64,000 nucleotides of DNA, taken from assembly GCF_017310645.1 (NCBI RefSeq), contig NZ_JAFLRH010000007.1, forward strand, positions 1-64,000. The letters are read 5' to 3'. Source of the DNA: Paradesulfitobacterium ferrireducens (GTDB lineage Bacteria; Bacillota; Desulfitobacteriia; Desulfitobacteriales; Desulfitobacteriaceae). Numbering within the stretch: the stretch's first letter is position 1; every line of letters begins with the position of its first letter. The position numbers and the translations under genes are program-made. Shown in pieces: positions 25,588-32,764 of this stretch. The notes under the pieces are model-generated. The model had not been told where the DNA came from. It made no database searches and worked only from the letters and a program-made list of their open reading frames with translations.

Positions 25588-27318
25588 ATGAGAAGAACAA
25601 AAATTGTATGCACCATTGGACCTGCAACAGATTCCCGCGAACGAATTCAAGAACTCCTAAAGGCGGGAATGGATGTTGCGCGCCTAAATTTTTCTCACGG
25701 TTCCCATGAGGAACATGAACGACGCATTTCCTTGCTCAAAGCAGAAGCAGCCCAGGCCAACAAACATTTGGCGATTTTACTGGACACCAAGGGTCCTGAG
25801 ATTCGGACCGGTATCGCTCCGGCGCCGGGGATTACCCTTATGTATGGTGACCATTTCAGTCTGGACACAAATCCGGAAGAAGGAAATCAGAACAGAATCA
25901 GCATCACTTACCCGGAGCTTTGGCGCGAAGTAGAGCCAGGGATGCATATCTTAATTGATGACGGGCAGATTGATCTTGAAATCATAGACGCGCGCGAACA
26001 TATGATTCAGACCGTGGTGCGCAACGGTGGAGTTCTTCTATCCAAAAAAGGGGTTAATGTACCCGGTGCACCTATCCAGCTTCCCGCTGTCACGGAAAAG
26101 GATAAAGAAGACATTGCTTTCGGGGTTAAGCATGATCTTGACTTTATTGCAGCTTCTTTTACCAGAAAAGCGGAAGACATTTTAGCCGTCCGGCGCGTGG
26201 TTGAAGAAAACGGAGGGGATATCCATATTATCGCTAAGATTGAGAGCAGGGAGGGAATAGAGAACCTTGATTCAATCTTGGAAGTAGCGGATGGGCTTAT
26301 GGTAGCGCGCGGGGATCTGGGAGTTGAGATTCCGGTTGAAGAAGTGCCGCTTTATCAAAAAGAAATGATCCATAAAGCCAATCTCCTTGGGAAACCGGTC
26401 ATCGTGGCAACCCAAATGCTTGACTCTATGATTCGCCAGCCAAGACCTACCAGGGCCGAAGCCAGTGATGTGGCGAATGCGATTCTCGACGGCACGGATG
26501 CCATTATGCTCTCCGGCGAGACGGCGGCCGGACAATTCCCGATTGAAGCCGTAAAAATGATGGATCGGATTGCGCGTACAGCTGAGAAAGAATATTGGGG
26601 AAGGCGTGCAACGCGCCATCCCCAATTAAATGTTGCGGAAGCCATCAGTTATGCCAGCTACACGATCGCGGGAGATTTAGACGCTTCAGCCATCCTGACT
26701 CCGACTCAGTCAGGATTAACGGCACGGATGATTTCCAAATACCGTCCTAAATCACTGCTCATTGCCGCCACACCGTTTCCCTCAACGGCTAAACGCTTAT
26801 CCCTGCAGTGGGGGGTAGAACCCATATTAGTTGAAGAAAGTTCCGGTACGGATCAACTTCTTTCAACTGCCGTCAACGCAGCCCTAACCAAGAAACTGCT
26901 CACGACAGGGGATACGGTAGTGATTACAGCCGGAGTTCCTGTAGGGAAAGTGGGCGGCACTAACATGATCAAAGTGCAAGTCGTCGGCAACGTGTTGGCC
27001 AAAGGGACCGGAATCGGACGCAGATCAGTATCCGGCAAAGCACGCCTGCTAAATTTTGCTTCTGAAACCATTATACCCGGGGAAATACTTGTTGCCGATC
27101 ACACTGACAGTGAATTCATCCCGCTTATTGCCAAAGCCGGAGGGCTTGTCGTTGAAGAAGGCGGGCTGACCTCGCACGCAGCCATTGCAGCCTTACAGTA
27201 TGGAATTCCTGCGATCGTGGGTGCCAAAGGAATTATGACCAAATTAAACGACGGTCAGCTCATAACGGTGGACGCTATGGCAGGAGTAATCTATGACGGG
27301 GTTGTAACTATCCTATAA
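25588..27318 (+). CDS. pyk: Pyruvate kinase with C-terminal PEP-utiliser domain
   Basis: Makes pyruvate and ATP from phosphoenolpyruvate. The 576-residue protein has the catalytic TIM barrel (RRTKIVCTIGPA, ARLNFSHGSHEEH, DTKGPEIRTG, IIAKIESREGIENL, MVARGDLGVEIP, ATQMLDSM), then the allosteric C-domain (TVVITAGVPVGKVGGTN), then an extra about 100-residue PEP-utilising domain with GGLTSHAAIAAL holding the His equivalent to the phospho-His of PPDK. That extension is common in Bacillus and clostridial enzymes, and its role is not settled. AGGGGAAGGGTTAG precedes ATG 25588. Confidence 0.96.
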   Translation: MRRTKIVCTIGPATDSRERIQELLKAGMDVARLNFSHGSHEEHERRISLLKAEAAQANKHLAILLDTKGPEIRTGIAPAPGITLMYGDHFSLDTNPEEGNQNRISITYPELWREVEPGMHILIDDGQIDLEIIDAREHMIQTVVRNGGVLLSKKGVNVPGAPIQLPAVTEKDKEDIAFGVKHDLDFIAASFTRKAEDILAVRRVVEENGGDIHIIAKIESREGIENLDSILEVADGLMVARGDLGVEIPVEEVPLYQKEMIHKANLLGKPVIVATQMLDSMIRQPRPTRAEASDVANAILDGTDAIMLSGETAAGQFPIEAVKMMDRIARTAEKEYWGRRATRHPQLNVAEAISYASYTIAGDLDASAILTPTQSGLTARMISKYRPKSLLIAATPFPSTAKRLSLQWGVEPILVEESSGTDQLLSTAVNAALTKKLLTTGDTVVITAGVPVGKVGGTNMIKVQVVGNVLAKGTGIGRRSVSGKARLLNFASETIIPGEILVADHTDSEFIPLIAKAGGLVVEEGGLTSHAAIAALQYGIPAIVGAKGIMTKLNDGQLITVDAMAGVIYDGVVTIL

Positions 27319-27340
27319 GCAGCATGTATAACATGGTTGA

Positions 27341-27380
27341 GCGAAAAACCGGCAGCACTCTCACGCTGCCGGTTTTTCGC
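27341..27380. terminator. Bidirectional terminator between pyk and a minus-strand small gene
   Basis: A perfect 16-bp stem (GCGAAAAACCGGCAGC at 27341-27356 and its complement at 27365-27380) with an 8-nt loop. The AAAAA/TTTTT inside the arms gives U-tracts in both directions. It abuts the stop codon of the convergent minus-strand small gene. Confidence 0.88.
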
Positions 27381-27592
27381 TACGCCTGGTCATCGACCAA
27401 ATCTTTGTCAATCGTGCTATGCGAACGTTCATTCAGTACTTGAATCATACCCTCTTGTTCAAGCTCTGAGGCTATCTCAAAGAGCGATTCTTTTCTATCG
27501 TCTGGTAACTGGTTCACAAACCGATTTATTTTAACCGGCGGAACAAGATTTCTAATCTTTACTCCACCATACTTTAAAATGCGTTCTGGCAA
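27380..27592 (-). CDS. Small protein of unknown function (70 residues)
   Basis: The TTG at 27592 lies six bases after a strong AAAGGAGGGG site on the minus strand, which decides the start against a longer frame from 27634. The product is about 70 residues, acidic in its second half (ELEQEGMIQVLNER, DKDLVDDQ) and without membrane segments, Cys pairs or a motif I recognise. It ends at the bidirectional terminator shared with pyk, and an AT-rich stretch with TATACT-like boxes lies upstream (27641-27680). The ribosome site and terminator support a real gene; function unknown. Confidence 0.6.
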   Translation of the reverse strand: MPERILKYGGVKIRNLVPPVKINRFVNQLPDDRKESLFEIASELEQEGMIQVLNERSHSTIDKDLVDDQA

Positions 27593-27750
27593 TACAATCC
27601 CCTCCTTTATCTGCTTGGCCTTAGTATGAACCAATAACCTTTTATTTTATTCTCTTATATAAGTATAACTATTTTTATTAAGTTCAAAACTTCACAAATA
27701 CTTTTAAAGTATGATAAAATTGGCTCAGAAATCAAACTGAGGTGGAAACA

Positions 27751-27978
27751 ATGAGCATACATGCACGGCTTCTTTGTCGCTGCGGCTACGAGCACGTGGA
27801 TGAATCTTTCATTGAGTACCGGCGGGATGCCATCAGCAACCAAATTAAACTCTTTTGCCGCAAGTGCGGCAAAAGATTATTCACCGAGTATATTACCACC
27901 AGCAGCCGTGAGTTTCGTAAGATTTTCCTTGATACTCAGACTAAATTTGAAGAACAAAAGAGCTCCGACAGGAATTAG
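27751..27978 (+). CDS. Small zinc-ribbon-like protein
   Basis: A 75-residue protein with LCRCGYEH near the N-terminus and FCRKCGKR about 30 residues later, giving C-x-C and C-x2-C pairs that could hold one zinc ion. ATG 27751 follows GAGGTGG by five bases; an in-frame GTG at 27742 is the SD itself. It is divergent from the small gene at 27592 and closed by the hairpin at 28020. Function unknown; a short nucleic-acid-binding or accessory role is only a guess from the ribbon. Confidence 0.65.
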   Translation: MSIHARLLCRCGYEHVDESFIEYRRDAISNQIKLFCRKCGKRLFTEYITTSSREFRKIFLDTQTKFEEQKSSDRN

Positions 27979-28019
27979 CTATACCCTTGTCGAACAAAAT
28001 AAATATTGATTTGATGTAT

Positions 28020-28060
28020 AAAATGCTGTTATTCCTCATTGACCAGAATAACAGCATTTT
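28020..28060 (+). terminator. Terminator hairpin
   Basis: Perfect 15-bp stem (AAAATGCTGTTATTC at 28020-28034, complement at 28046-28060) with an 11-nt loop. The second arm ends in TTTT. It closes the small zinc-ribbon gene and lies about 20 bases before the next start. Confidence 0.8.
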
Positions 28061-28080
28061 ACTAAAATGGGGGTAGGTAC

Positions 28081-28728
28081 TTGCTAATCACAGATGGGAT
28101 ACACCTTATTGAACAAGTGAAAGGAAGCCATTGTTTTCTGGTCACTGATCCGGAACCTTTTATCGTGGACACAGGTCTCCCCGGTCAGGAAAAGGCAATC
28201 ATCAATTTCCTCAAACAAACAGGAATTAAGCCCCAGGATTTAAGGGGAATCCTACTGACGCATTATGATGTAGATCATGTAGGCAGTGCGGCCGCCTTAC
28301 AAGAACTTACTGGAGTTGAACTTTATGCCCATGAGCTTGAAATTCCATATATCAGCGGACAGGCTATCCGTCCGGGGCTGAAACGCTGGCTCCCGTTGCT
28401 GGTACGGCCTCTTCACGGTAAGCTTACATATCCGCTCAAGGTTATACCGCTCCAAGATAGAGACAATTTTTGCGAATGGGAAATCATCCATACTCCGGGG
28501 CATACCCCCGGTCATATTGCCCTATACCGAAATGGTGTGGGAATCGTAGGGGATCTCTTCCAAGGGGGAAATATCCGCTTAGCCCCTGCTTTTTTTACCT
28601 GGGACAAGCATAAACTAATGGAATCGGTACAGAAACTGATACAATACCCATTGCGCTGGATATTGCCGGGCCATGGACCGGCTACAGCGGCGTCCGCTCG
28701 TTGGCTTGACCATTTTAAGATTAAGTAA
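28081..28728 (+). CDS. MBL-fold metallo-hydrolase
   Basis: A 215-residue metallo-beta-lactamase-fold protein, probably a thioester or lactone hydrolase; the substrate is unknown. Visible metal-site blocks are THYDVDHVG (about residues 60-68), HTPGHTPGHIALY and the C-terminal LPGHGP. The first block reads H-x-D-x-D-H rather than the classical H-x-H-x-D-H, so one zinc ligand is Asp in place of His, a variant found in part of the family. The start is TTG 28081, after GGGGGTAGGTAC. The 3' end overlaps the convergent DUF896 gene by 8 bp. Confidence 0.85.
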   Translation: MLITDGIHLIEQVKGSHCFLVTDPEPFIVDTGLPGQEKAIINFLKQTGIKPQDLRGILLTHYDVDHVGSAAALQELTGVELYAHELEIPYISGQAIRPGLKRWLPLLVRPLHGKLTYPLKVIPLQDRDNFCEWEIIHTPGHTPGHIALYRNGVGIVGDLFQGGNIRLAPAFFTWDKHKLMESVQKLIQYPLRWILPGHGPATAASARWLDHFKIK

Positions 28729-28897
28729 ACTCGACTCGATTGAGGGTCTGGCGAACTTGTCCGCGAATAAAGGTTAAATATTCCTGGCGCAGGGCTTCTT
28801 GCTCTGCCTGTTCCCATGCCTCTAAGCCCTGAGTGCGCTGTTTCGACGATAATTCGTTGATTCTTGCAATAACGGCGTTAATTTCTAGCTGTATCAT
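28721..28897 (-). CDS. DUF896 family protein (YnzC-like), 58 residues
   Basis: A short minus-strand frame starting at ATG 28897, with AAAGGAGAGGTTAA just upstream. The product (MIQLEINAVIARINELSSK at the start, then AEQEALRQEYL and FIRGQVRQTLNRVE) matches the two-helix pattern of the DUF896/UPF0291 family: an N-terminal I-x-R-I-N-E-L-S-x-K helix, E-Q-x-x-L-R-Q-E-Y-L, and the R-G-x-V-R-x-x-L end. In Bacillus subtilis, ynzC belongs to the SOS-linked yneA-yneB-ynzC group; here it lies 25 kb from the yneA-like gene. Function is not known. It converges on the MBL gene. Confidence 0.85.
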   Translation of the reverse strand: MIQLEINAVIARINELSSKQRTQGLEAWEQAEQEALRQEYLTFIRGQVRQTLNRVEFT

Positions 28898-29028
28898 TTA
28901 ACCTCTCCTTTAAGTTTTATTTAACTAGTATAGCATAGATAGGTTTAATCGTATAATTTTGGTTTTCTATTAACCTAACTTAATGTTATAATAGGGGAGA
29001 GCGGTTTGTCGAGTGAAAGGGGGAACGA

Positions 29029-30645
29029 ATGAAAAAAAGAAGACTAAAGCAATCTAAGTCAATAAAAAAAGATTCAAGCAAAATAAAAGCGTTTAATCAA
29101 AAAGAGCTTAGATCGCAAAGACCGGATTCCAGTTTAGCAAAAATGAAAATATTCACTCACTTGAAGGATAGACTTAATTTTAATCAGCTCCGGTCATTGC
29201 CCAGGATTGTGTCCGGGGGGAGTCAGAAGCTTAAGAGTTTGCTTTTAAAAGCCAAAAGTTTGACACCCTTCCGGAGTATTTCCTGGAAGTCACCGAAAGT
29301 ATTAACTGCCATTTTCACGGTGCTCATTGCTCTTACCATAGGTATTGTATACCTTAACCAAACCACCGCTGCTGCTTATCTTGTAGTCAACGGGCAAAAA
29401 GTGGGGATCGTTAAGAGTAAAGAAGCAGGACAAGCTTTAGTGCAAAAAATATTGCAGGAACGCGGACAAGCCGTTCATACCATAGCCAAAACTCATGATC
29501 AAATTGAGTACATCAATACCCGTGTAAAAAAAGGAGAGTTTTGGGAACAAGCGCTGACTCAAAATCAACTCGGGGAAAAATTAAATACTTATTTAGACGG
29601 CTACAAATTAACGGTTGCAGGGGAAGCCTTAGCCGTTTTACCCAGTAAAGAAGAGCTTGAACAAGTTCTGAAAGACTATCAGGACTATTATACTAAACCG
29701 AGTGAATTTAATAAAATTTCCTCTGTTGAATTCTTAGAGTCAGTAGAATCTGATGCAGTTGAGGTTCAGCCTGAAGAGGTCAATACTGCCGAAGAGGTTA
29801 AGCAACTTTTATTTGACGGAAGAACAAGCGTTACGGAATATACCGTAGAAGAATACGATTCTTGGTGGCTTATTGCTCGCAAGAATGATATGAAAACCAA
29901 AGAAGTACTGGCGGGAAATCCGGGGACAACCGAAGACACGATTTTACAGCCTGGACAAAAAATCAAGCTAGTTAGTGTGAAACCATATCTGACCGTTCTT
30001 AGTAAAGGGGTATTTACCGGCAAAGAAACCATTCCTTTTGATGTGGTTACCAAAACGGATACTTCGGTTGCTTCCGGTCAGTCTAAAATCGTACAGGAAG
30101 GCAGTGACGGGGTTAAGGAAGTAACGTATGCTTACGAACAAAAAAACGGTAAAGAGGTTACTAAGACCGTTTTAGATGAAAAAATACTTACTCCCGCCGT
30201 CAATCAGATCGTGGCGAAAGGTCCTGCCGTCGTACAAGTTGCCTCAAACTATAGCGCATCCCGAGGTTCCGGGCAGGTTGGCGGATTAAGCTGGCCTTTG
30301 GGAGGACATATTAGTTCATATTATGGCTACCGCTCCCGCGGATTCCATACCGGGCTGGATATTGAAGGAGACACGGGGGATCCCTACCAAGCAGCTGCTG
30401 CCGGTACGGTCATCAGCGCAGGGTGGAGCGGAGGATACGGGAAAATGATCTTGATTGACCACGGTAATGGAGTCGTCACCCGCTATGCCCATTCCTCCAA
30501 ACTTCTTGTATCACCGGGACAAAAGGTAACTAAAGGACAGACCATTGGTACGGTCGGTACGACAGGAAATACTACGGGCCCACATTTACATTTTGAGGTC
30601 ATTATTAACGGGGATACTGTCAATCCGCTTAAATACTTACGTTAA
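29029..30645 (+). CDS. M23 peptidase with LysM and G5 domains
   Basis: A 538-residue cell-wall endopeptidase. After a basic cytoplasmic tail of about 90 residues there is one membrane helix (about 90-112, AIFTVLIALTIGIVYL). The outer part has a spacer, a LysM (about 270-320, YTVEEYDSWWLIARKNDM...QPGQKIKLV), a G5 domain (about 322-402) and a C-terminal M23 domain with GFHTGLDIE (zinc His and Asp near 441-445) and HLHFEV. Such enzymes cut peptide cross-links and are often active in sporulation or cell separation. Close relatives can be scaffolds, but here all zinc ligands seem present. AAAGGGGGAACG precedes ATG 29029. Confidence 0.92.
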   Translation: MKKRRLKQSKSIKKDSSKIKAFNQKELRSQRPDSSLAKMKIFTHLKDRLNFNQLRSLPRIVSGGSQKLKSLLLKAKSLTPFRSISWKSPKVLTAIFTVLIALTIGIVYLNQTTAAAYLVVNGQKVGIVKSKEAGQALVQKILQERGQAVHTIAKTHDQIEYINTRVKKGEFWEQALTQNQLGEKLNTYLDGYKLTVAGEALAVLPSKEELEQVLKDYQDYYTKPSEFNKISSVEFLESVESDAVEVQPEEVNTAEEVKQLLFDGRTSVTEYTVEEYDSWWLIARKNDMKTKEVLAGNPGTTEDTILQPGQKIKLVSVKPYLTVLSKGVFTGKETIPFDVVTKTDTSVASGQSKIVQEGSDGVKEVTYAYEQKNGKEVTKTVLDEKILTPAVNQIVAKGPAVVQVASNYSASRGSGQVGGLSWPLGGHISSYYGYRSRGFHTGLDIEGDTGDPYQAAAAGTVISAGWSGGYGKMILIDHGNGVVTRYAHSSKLLVSPGQKVTKGQTIGTVGTTGNTTGPHLHFEVIINGDTVNPLKYLR

Positions 30646-30680
30646 CTTAGTACTGGTGCAACTAAAAACTTTATTTCCAT

Positions 30681-30712
30681 GAGCGCCGCGGCGGCGCTCT
30701 TCGTTTTCTTCT
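30681..30712 (+). terminator. Probable terminator after the M23 gene
   Basis: GAGCGCC / GGCGCTC stem (30681-30687, 30693-30699) with a GC-rich 5-nt loop, followed by an interrupted T-stretch (TTCGTTTTCTT). The U-tract is imperfect, so efficiency is uncertain. Confidence 0.6.
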
Positions 30713-30733
30713 GGTAAAGAAAACATGGCTTGC

Positions 30734-30826
30734 GCCCGTTACTGCCAGTTGCAGTAACGCACTTGTTAGCCTTTCAGGCGCAGGCGGAAGCCCGTTAGTC
30801 CGTGGAGGACTAACGCACTTGTTTAG
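30734..30826. repeat. Two tandem REP-like hairpin units
   Basis: Unit 1: CGTTACTGC / GCAGTAACG (30737-30759) followed by CACTTGTTAG. Unit 2: CGTTAGTCC / GGACTAACG (30793-30815) followed by CACTTGTTTAG. Both units are preceded by GCC and share the frame CCGTTA...TAACGCACTTGTT(T)AG with 9-bp stems and 5-nt loops, about 56 bp apart. The stem sequences differ but co-vary, which favours selection for the hairpin. No gene lies here. Confidence 0.7.
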
Positions 30827-30946
30827 TTGCACTTATGCACCTTCGAGGCTATACTTCTGATATGCTAAGATAATCTCTGTCCATAAAAATAATTTGACGC
30901 TGAAGGCTGCTTGCCAAGGAATCCAAGCAAATAACAGGAGGAACTT

Positions 30947-31363
30947 ATGGATTTATCCGGAAAAACCACCATTAAAGTGCGTTATGCCGAAACCGATCAA
31001 ATGGGAATTGTCTATCACTCGAACTATTTAATTTGGTTTGAGGTAGGGAGGACTGAGCTTTTTCGGCAACTTGGACTGCCTTATACTCTATTCGAAGAAC
31101 AAGGTTTGGGCTTAGCCGTCATCGAAGCGACTTGCCTTTATCGTAAACCGGCCCGCTACGATGAGGAATTAACGATTACTACCGTTGTAGAAGAAATATC
31201 ATCGCGGAAAGTTACCTTCTCATACAAAATACACCGTGATCAGCTTTTATTGGCTGAGGGCAGTACCCGGCACCTCTTTATCAATAAGGAAGGACGCCTA
31301 ACCGATGCCCGCAGCTATCCCATCTGGACTGAAGTAGAAAAAGTTTTGTCGGCTCAGAAATAG
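30947..31363 (+). CDS. Acyl-CoA thioesterase, YbgC/4HBT hot-dog family
   Basis: A 138-residue hot-dog-fold protein. The family's catalytic block is clear at the N-terminus: VRYAETDQMGIVYHSNYLIWFEVGRTE (D-x-x-G-x-V-x-H-x-x-Y near residues 16-26). YbgC-type proteins hydrolyse short-chain acyl-CoA esters. AACAGGAGGAACTT precedes ATG 30947. It stands alone after the hairpin repeats; the substrate cannot be deduced from its neighbours. Confidence 0.9.
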   Translation: MDLSGKTTIKVRYAETDQMGIVYHSNYLIWFEVGRTELFRQLGLPYTLFEEQGLGLAVIEATCLYRKPARYDEELTITTVVEEISSRKVTFSYKIHRDQLLLAEGSTRHLFINKEGRLTDARSYPIWTEVEKVLSAQK

Positions 31364-31397
31364 AGCCAAATTTTTAGATTATTTGCTCAAAGGTCTC

Positions 31398-31426
31398 TTG
31401 TTTTTTTCAGGTTATCGTAGTATTAT
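31398..31426 (+). promoter_or_regulatory. Putative sigma-A promoter
   Basis: TTGTTT (31398-31403), 17-bp spacer, TATTAT (31421-31426), about 40 bases before the start of the 40-residue frame at 31465. Confidence 0.5.
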
Positions 31427-31464
31427 GTATACAAGATACTAAATGCCCGAAAGAAGGGAATTCT

Positions 31465-31587
31465 ATGTTTCTTGTCACTTGGATTGAAGGAGAAGAGGTT
31501 AACTATCGCCTTGTTCGGAAACAAGAACTTCCTCGTTTTTTAGCCATTTCAGGGATGAATGTCATTGTACAGAATCTCGGCACGTGA
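31465..31587 (+). CDS. Possible 40-residue small protein
   Basis: ATG 31465 follows AAGAAGGGA by six bases and the frame ends at TGA 31587. It is flanked by a plausible sigma-A promoter (31398) and a terminator (31628), so the whole unit looks like a monocistronic small gene. The product begins MFLVTWIEGEEVNYRLVR and has no membrane helix or motif I know. No family was recognised. The rest of the 31588-31823 gap holds only the terminator. Confidence 0.4.
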   Translation: MFLVTWIEGEEVNYRLVRKQELPRFLAISGMNVIVQNLGT

Positions 31588-31627
31588 TTCTTCGTGCAGA
31601 TAATCTCCATACACAATTTGTACAGCG

Positions 31628-31664
31628 GAATGTCCTACCACTTGTTACGGACATTCTTTTTTTT
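31628..31664 (+). terminator. Rho-independent terminator
   Basis: GAATGTCC / GGACATTC stem (31628-31635, 31649-31656) with a 13-nt loop, followed by an eight-T run. Confidence 0.85.
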
Positions 31665-31823
31665 GTTCGGAAATCTTTTTTCCTTGTATTCATTCTTTTA
31701 ATTTTATTCCAAACCTTCATTTTGAAATTGAATATCCTCTGGTTTTCAGGTAAGGCTAGCAGGAGAACGTTGGGTTTGTCCCGAATAATTATGAATTGAT
31801 TGTATGAAAAAGGGGGTATTTTT

Positions 31824-32675
31824 ATGCCTTATACTGTAGTGGTTGACAGTTCCGCAGATATTCCGCCCAAATATGCGGATCGGGTCTTGATTGTGCCCAT
31901 GCCGGTAACGATTGATGATAAGACCTATTTAGAAGGAATAGACCTGTTTCCTGAAAACTTTTACCCCCTTTTCTCCTCATTACAAATTCTGCCTAAAACA
32001 TCACAACCGAATCTCAAGGATTTACTCGACCGCTATGAACAAGCGTTAAAGGGCGGCAATGAGGTAGTCGCCATTCATCTTTCTTCCGGCCTGAGTTCGA
32101 CTGTATCCAGTGCCTTTTTAGCGCGCGATATGTGTTCTCAGCCGGACCGCGTGCACGTGATAGACAGTCTGGGGGCAAGTTTCGGATACGGCCTGTTAGC
32201 CCTTCAGGTTGCGGCTGAAATTAATTCGTATCATTCCTGGGAAGACGCTGAACGGTTTATTTTAGAAAAAATACAGAGAATGCGCTATGTCTTTACCTTA
32301 GATACCCTTGATTATTTAGTAAAAGGAGGACGGGTCAGTAAAACCGCCGGTTTTATTGGAGGGCTGCTGGATATTAAACCGATCCTGCACATCACCCCAG
32401 ACGGTAAAATCGAGCCGTTTGCCAAGGTTCGTTCCCGCCGGGCCGCCATTCGCAAATTAGTAGAGATTATGGAACAGGAAGTAAAAGATTCCGAGCCGGA
32501 AATCATCGCTATTTCGCATTCAAATTGTCCGGAAGATGCTCTGACTTTGGAAGAAGAAATTCGCAGCCGCATACCTGTGAAAGATGTATGGGTAAGCCAA
32601 ATCGGTTGTATTATTGGCAGCCATACCGGACCGGGTACGGTCGCCCTTTTTTACCCAGTCTCAAAGCGCGTATAA
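31824..32675 (+). CDS. degV: DegV family fatty-acid-binding protein
   Basis: DegV proteins bind a single fatty acid and act in fatty-acid kinase (FakAB-like) systems. The 283-residue protein opens PYTVVVDSSADIP, then has LPKTSQPN, IHLSSGLSSTVSSA, VIDSLGASFGYGL, the DTLDYLVKGGRVSKTAG block and the C-terminal IGSHTGPGTVALFY with the His that contacts the lipid head group. ATG 31824 follows AAAAAGGGGG; a longer frame from TTG 31800 includes that site and is unlikely. No FakA kinase is adjacent. Confidence 0.92.
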   Translation: MPYTVVVDSSADIPPKYADRVLIVPMPVTIDDKTYLEGIDLFPENFYPLFSSLQILPKTSQPNLKDLLDRYEQALKGGNEVVAIHLSSGLSSTVSSAFLARDMCSQPDRVHVIDSLGASFGYGLLALQVAAEINSYHSWEDAERFILEKIQRMRYVFTLDTLDYLVKGGRVSKTAGFIGGLLDIKPILHITPDGKIEPFAKVRSRRAAIRKLVEIMEQEVKDSEPEIIAISHSNCPEDALTLEEEIRSRIPVKDVWVSQIGCIIGSHTGPGTVALFYPVSKRV

Positions 32676-32679
32676 AGGA

Positions 32680-32744
32680 AACTTATTTCAGATGGGGTTT
32701 TAACCCCATCTGAAATAAGTTGAACTTATCCCCAACGGGGATAA
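32680..32744 (+). other. Two consecutive hairpins between degV and the carboxypeptidase gene
   Basis: A perfect 20-bp inverted repeat (AACTTATTTCAGATGGGGTT at 32680-32699, complement at 32702-32721) starts four bases after the degV stop. A second hairpin, TTATCCCC-AAC-GGGGATAA, spans 32726-32744, next to the ribosome site of the next gene. Neither has a U-tract; the second could partly mask the ribosome site. Confidence 0.75.
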
Positions 32745-32764
32745 AATAGGGAGGACACAATTAT

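Noticed and set aside
31584-31799. 71-codon frame with a hydrophobic stretch
   Set aside because: The hydrophobic residues come from the T-run of the terminator at 31628-31664; no ribosome site.
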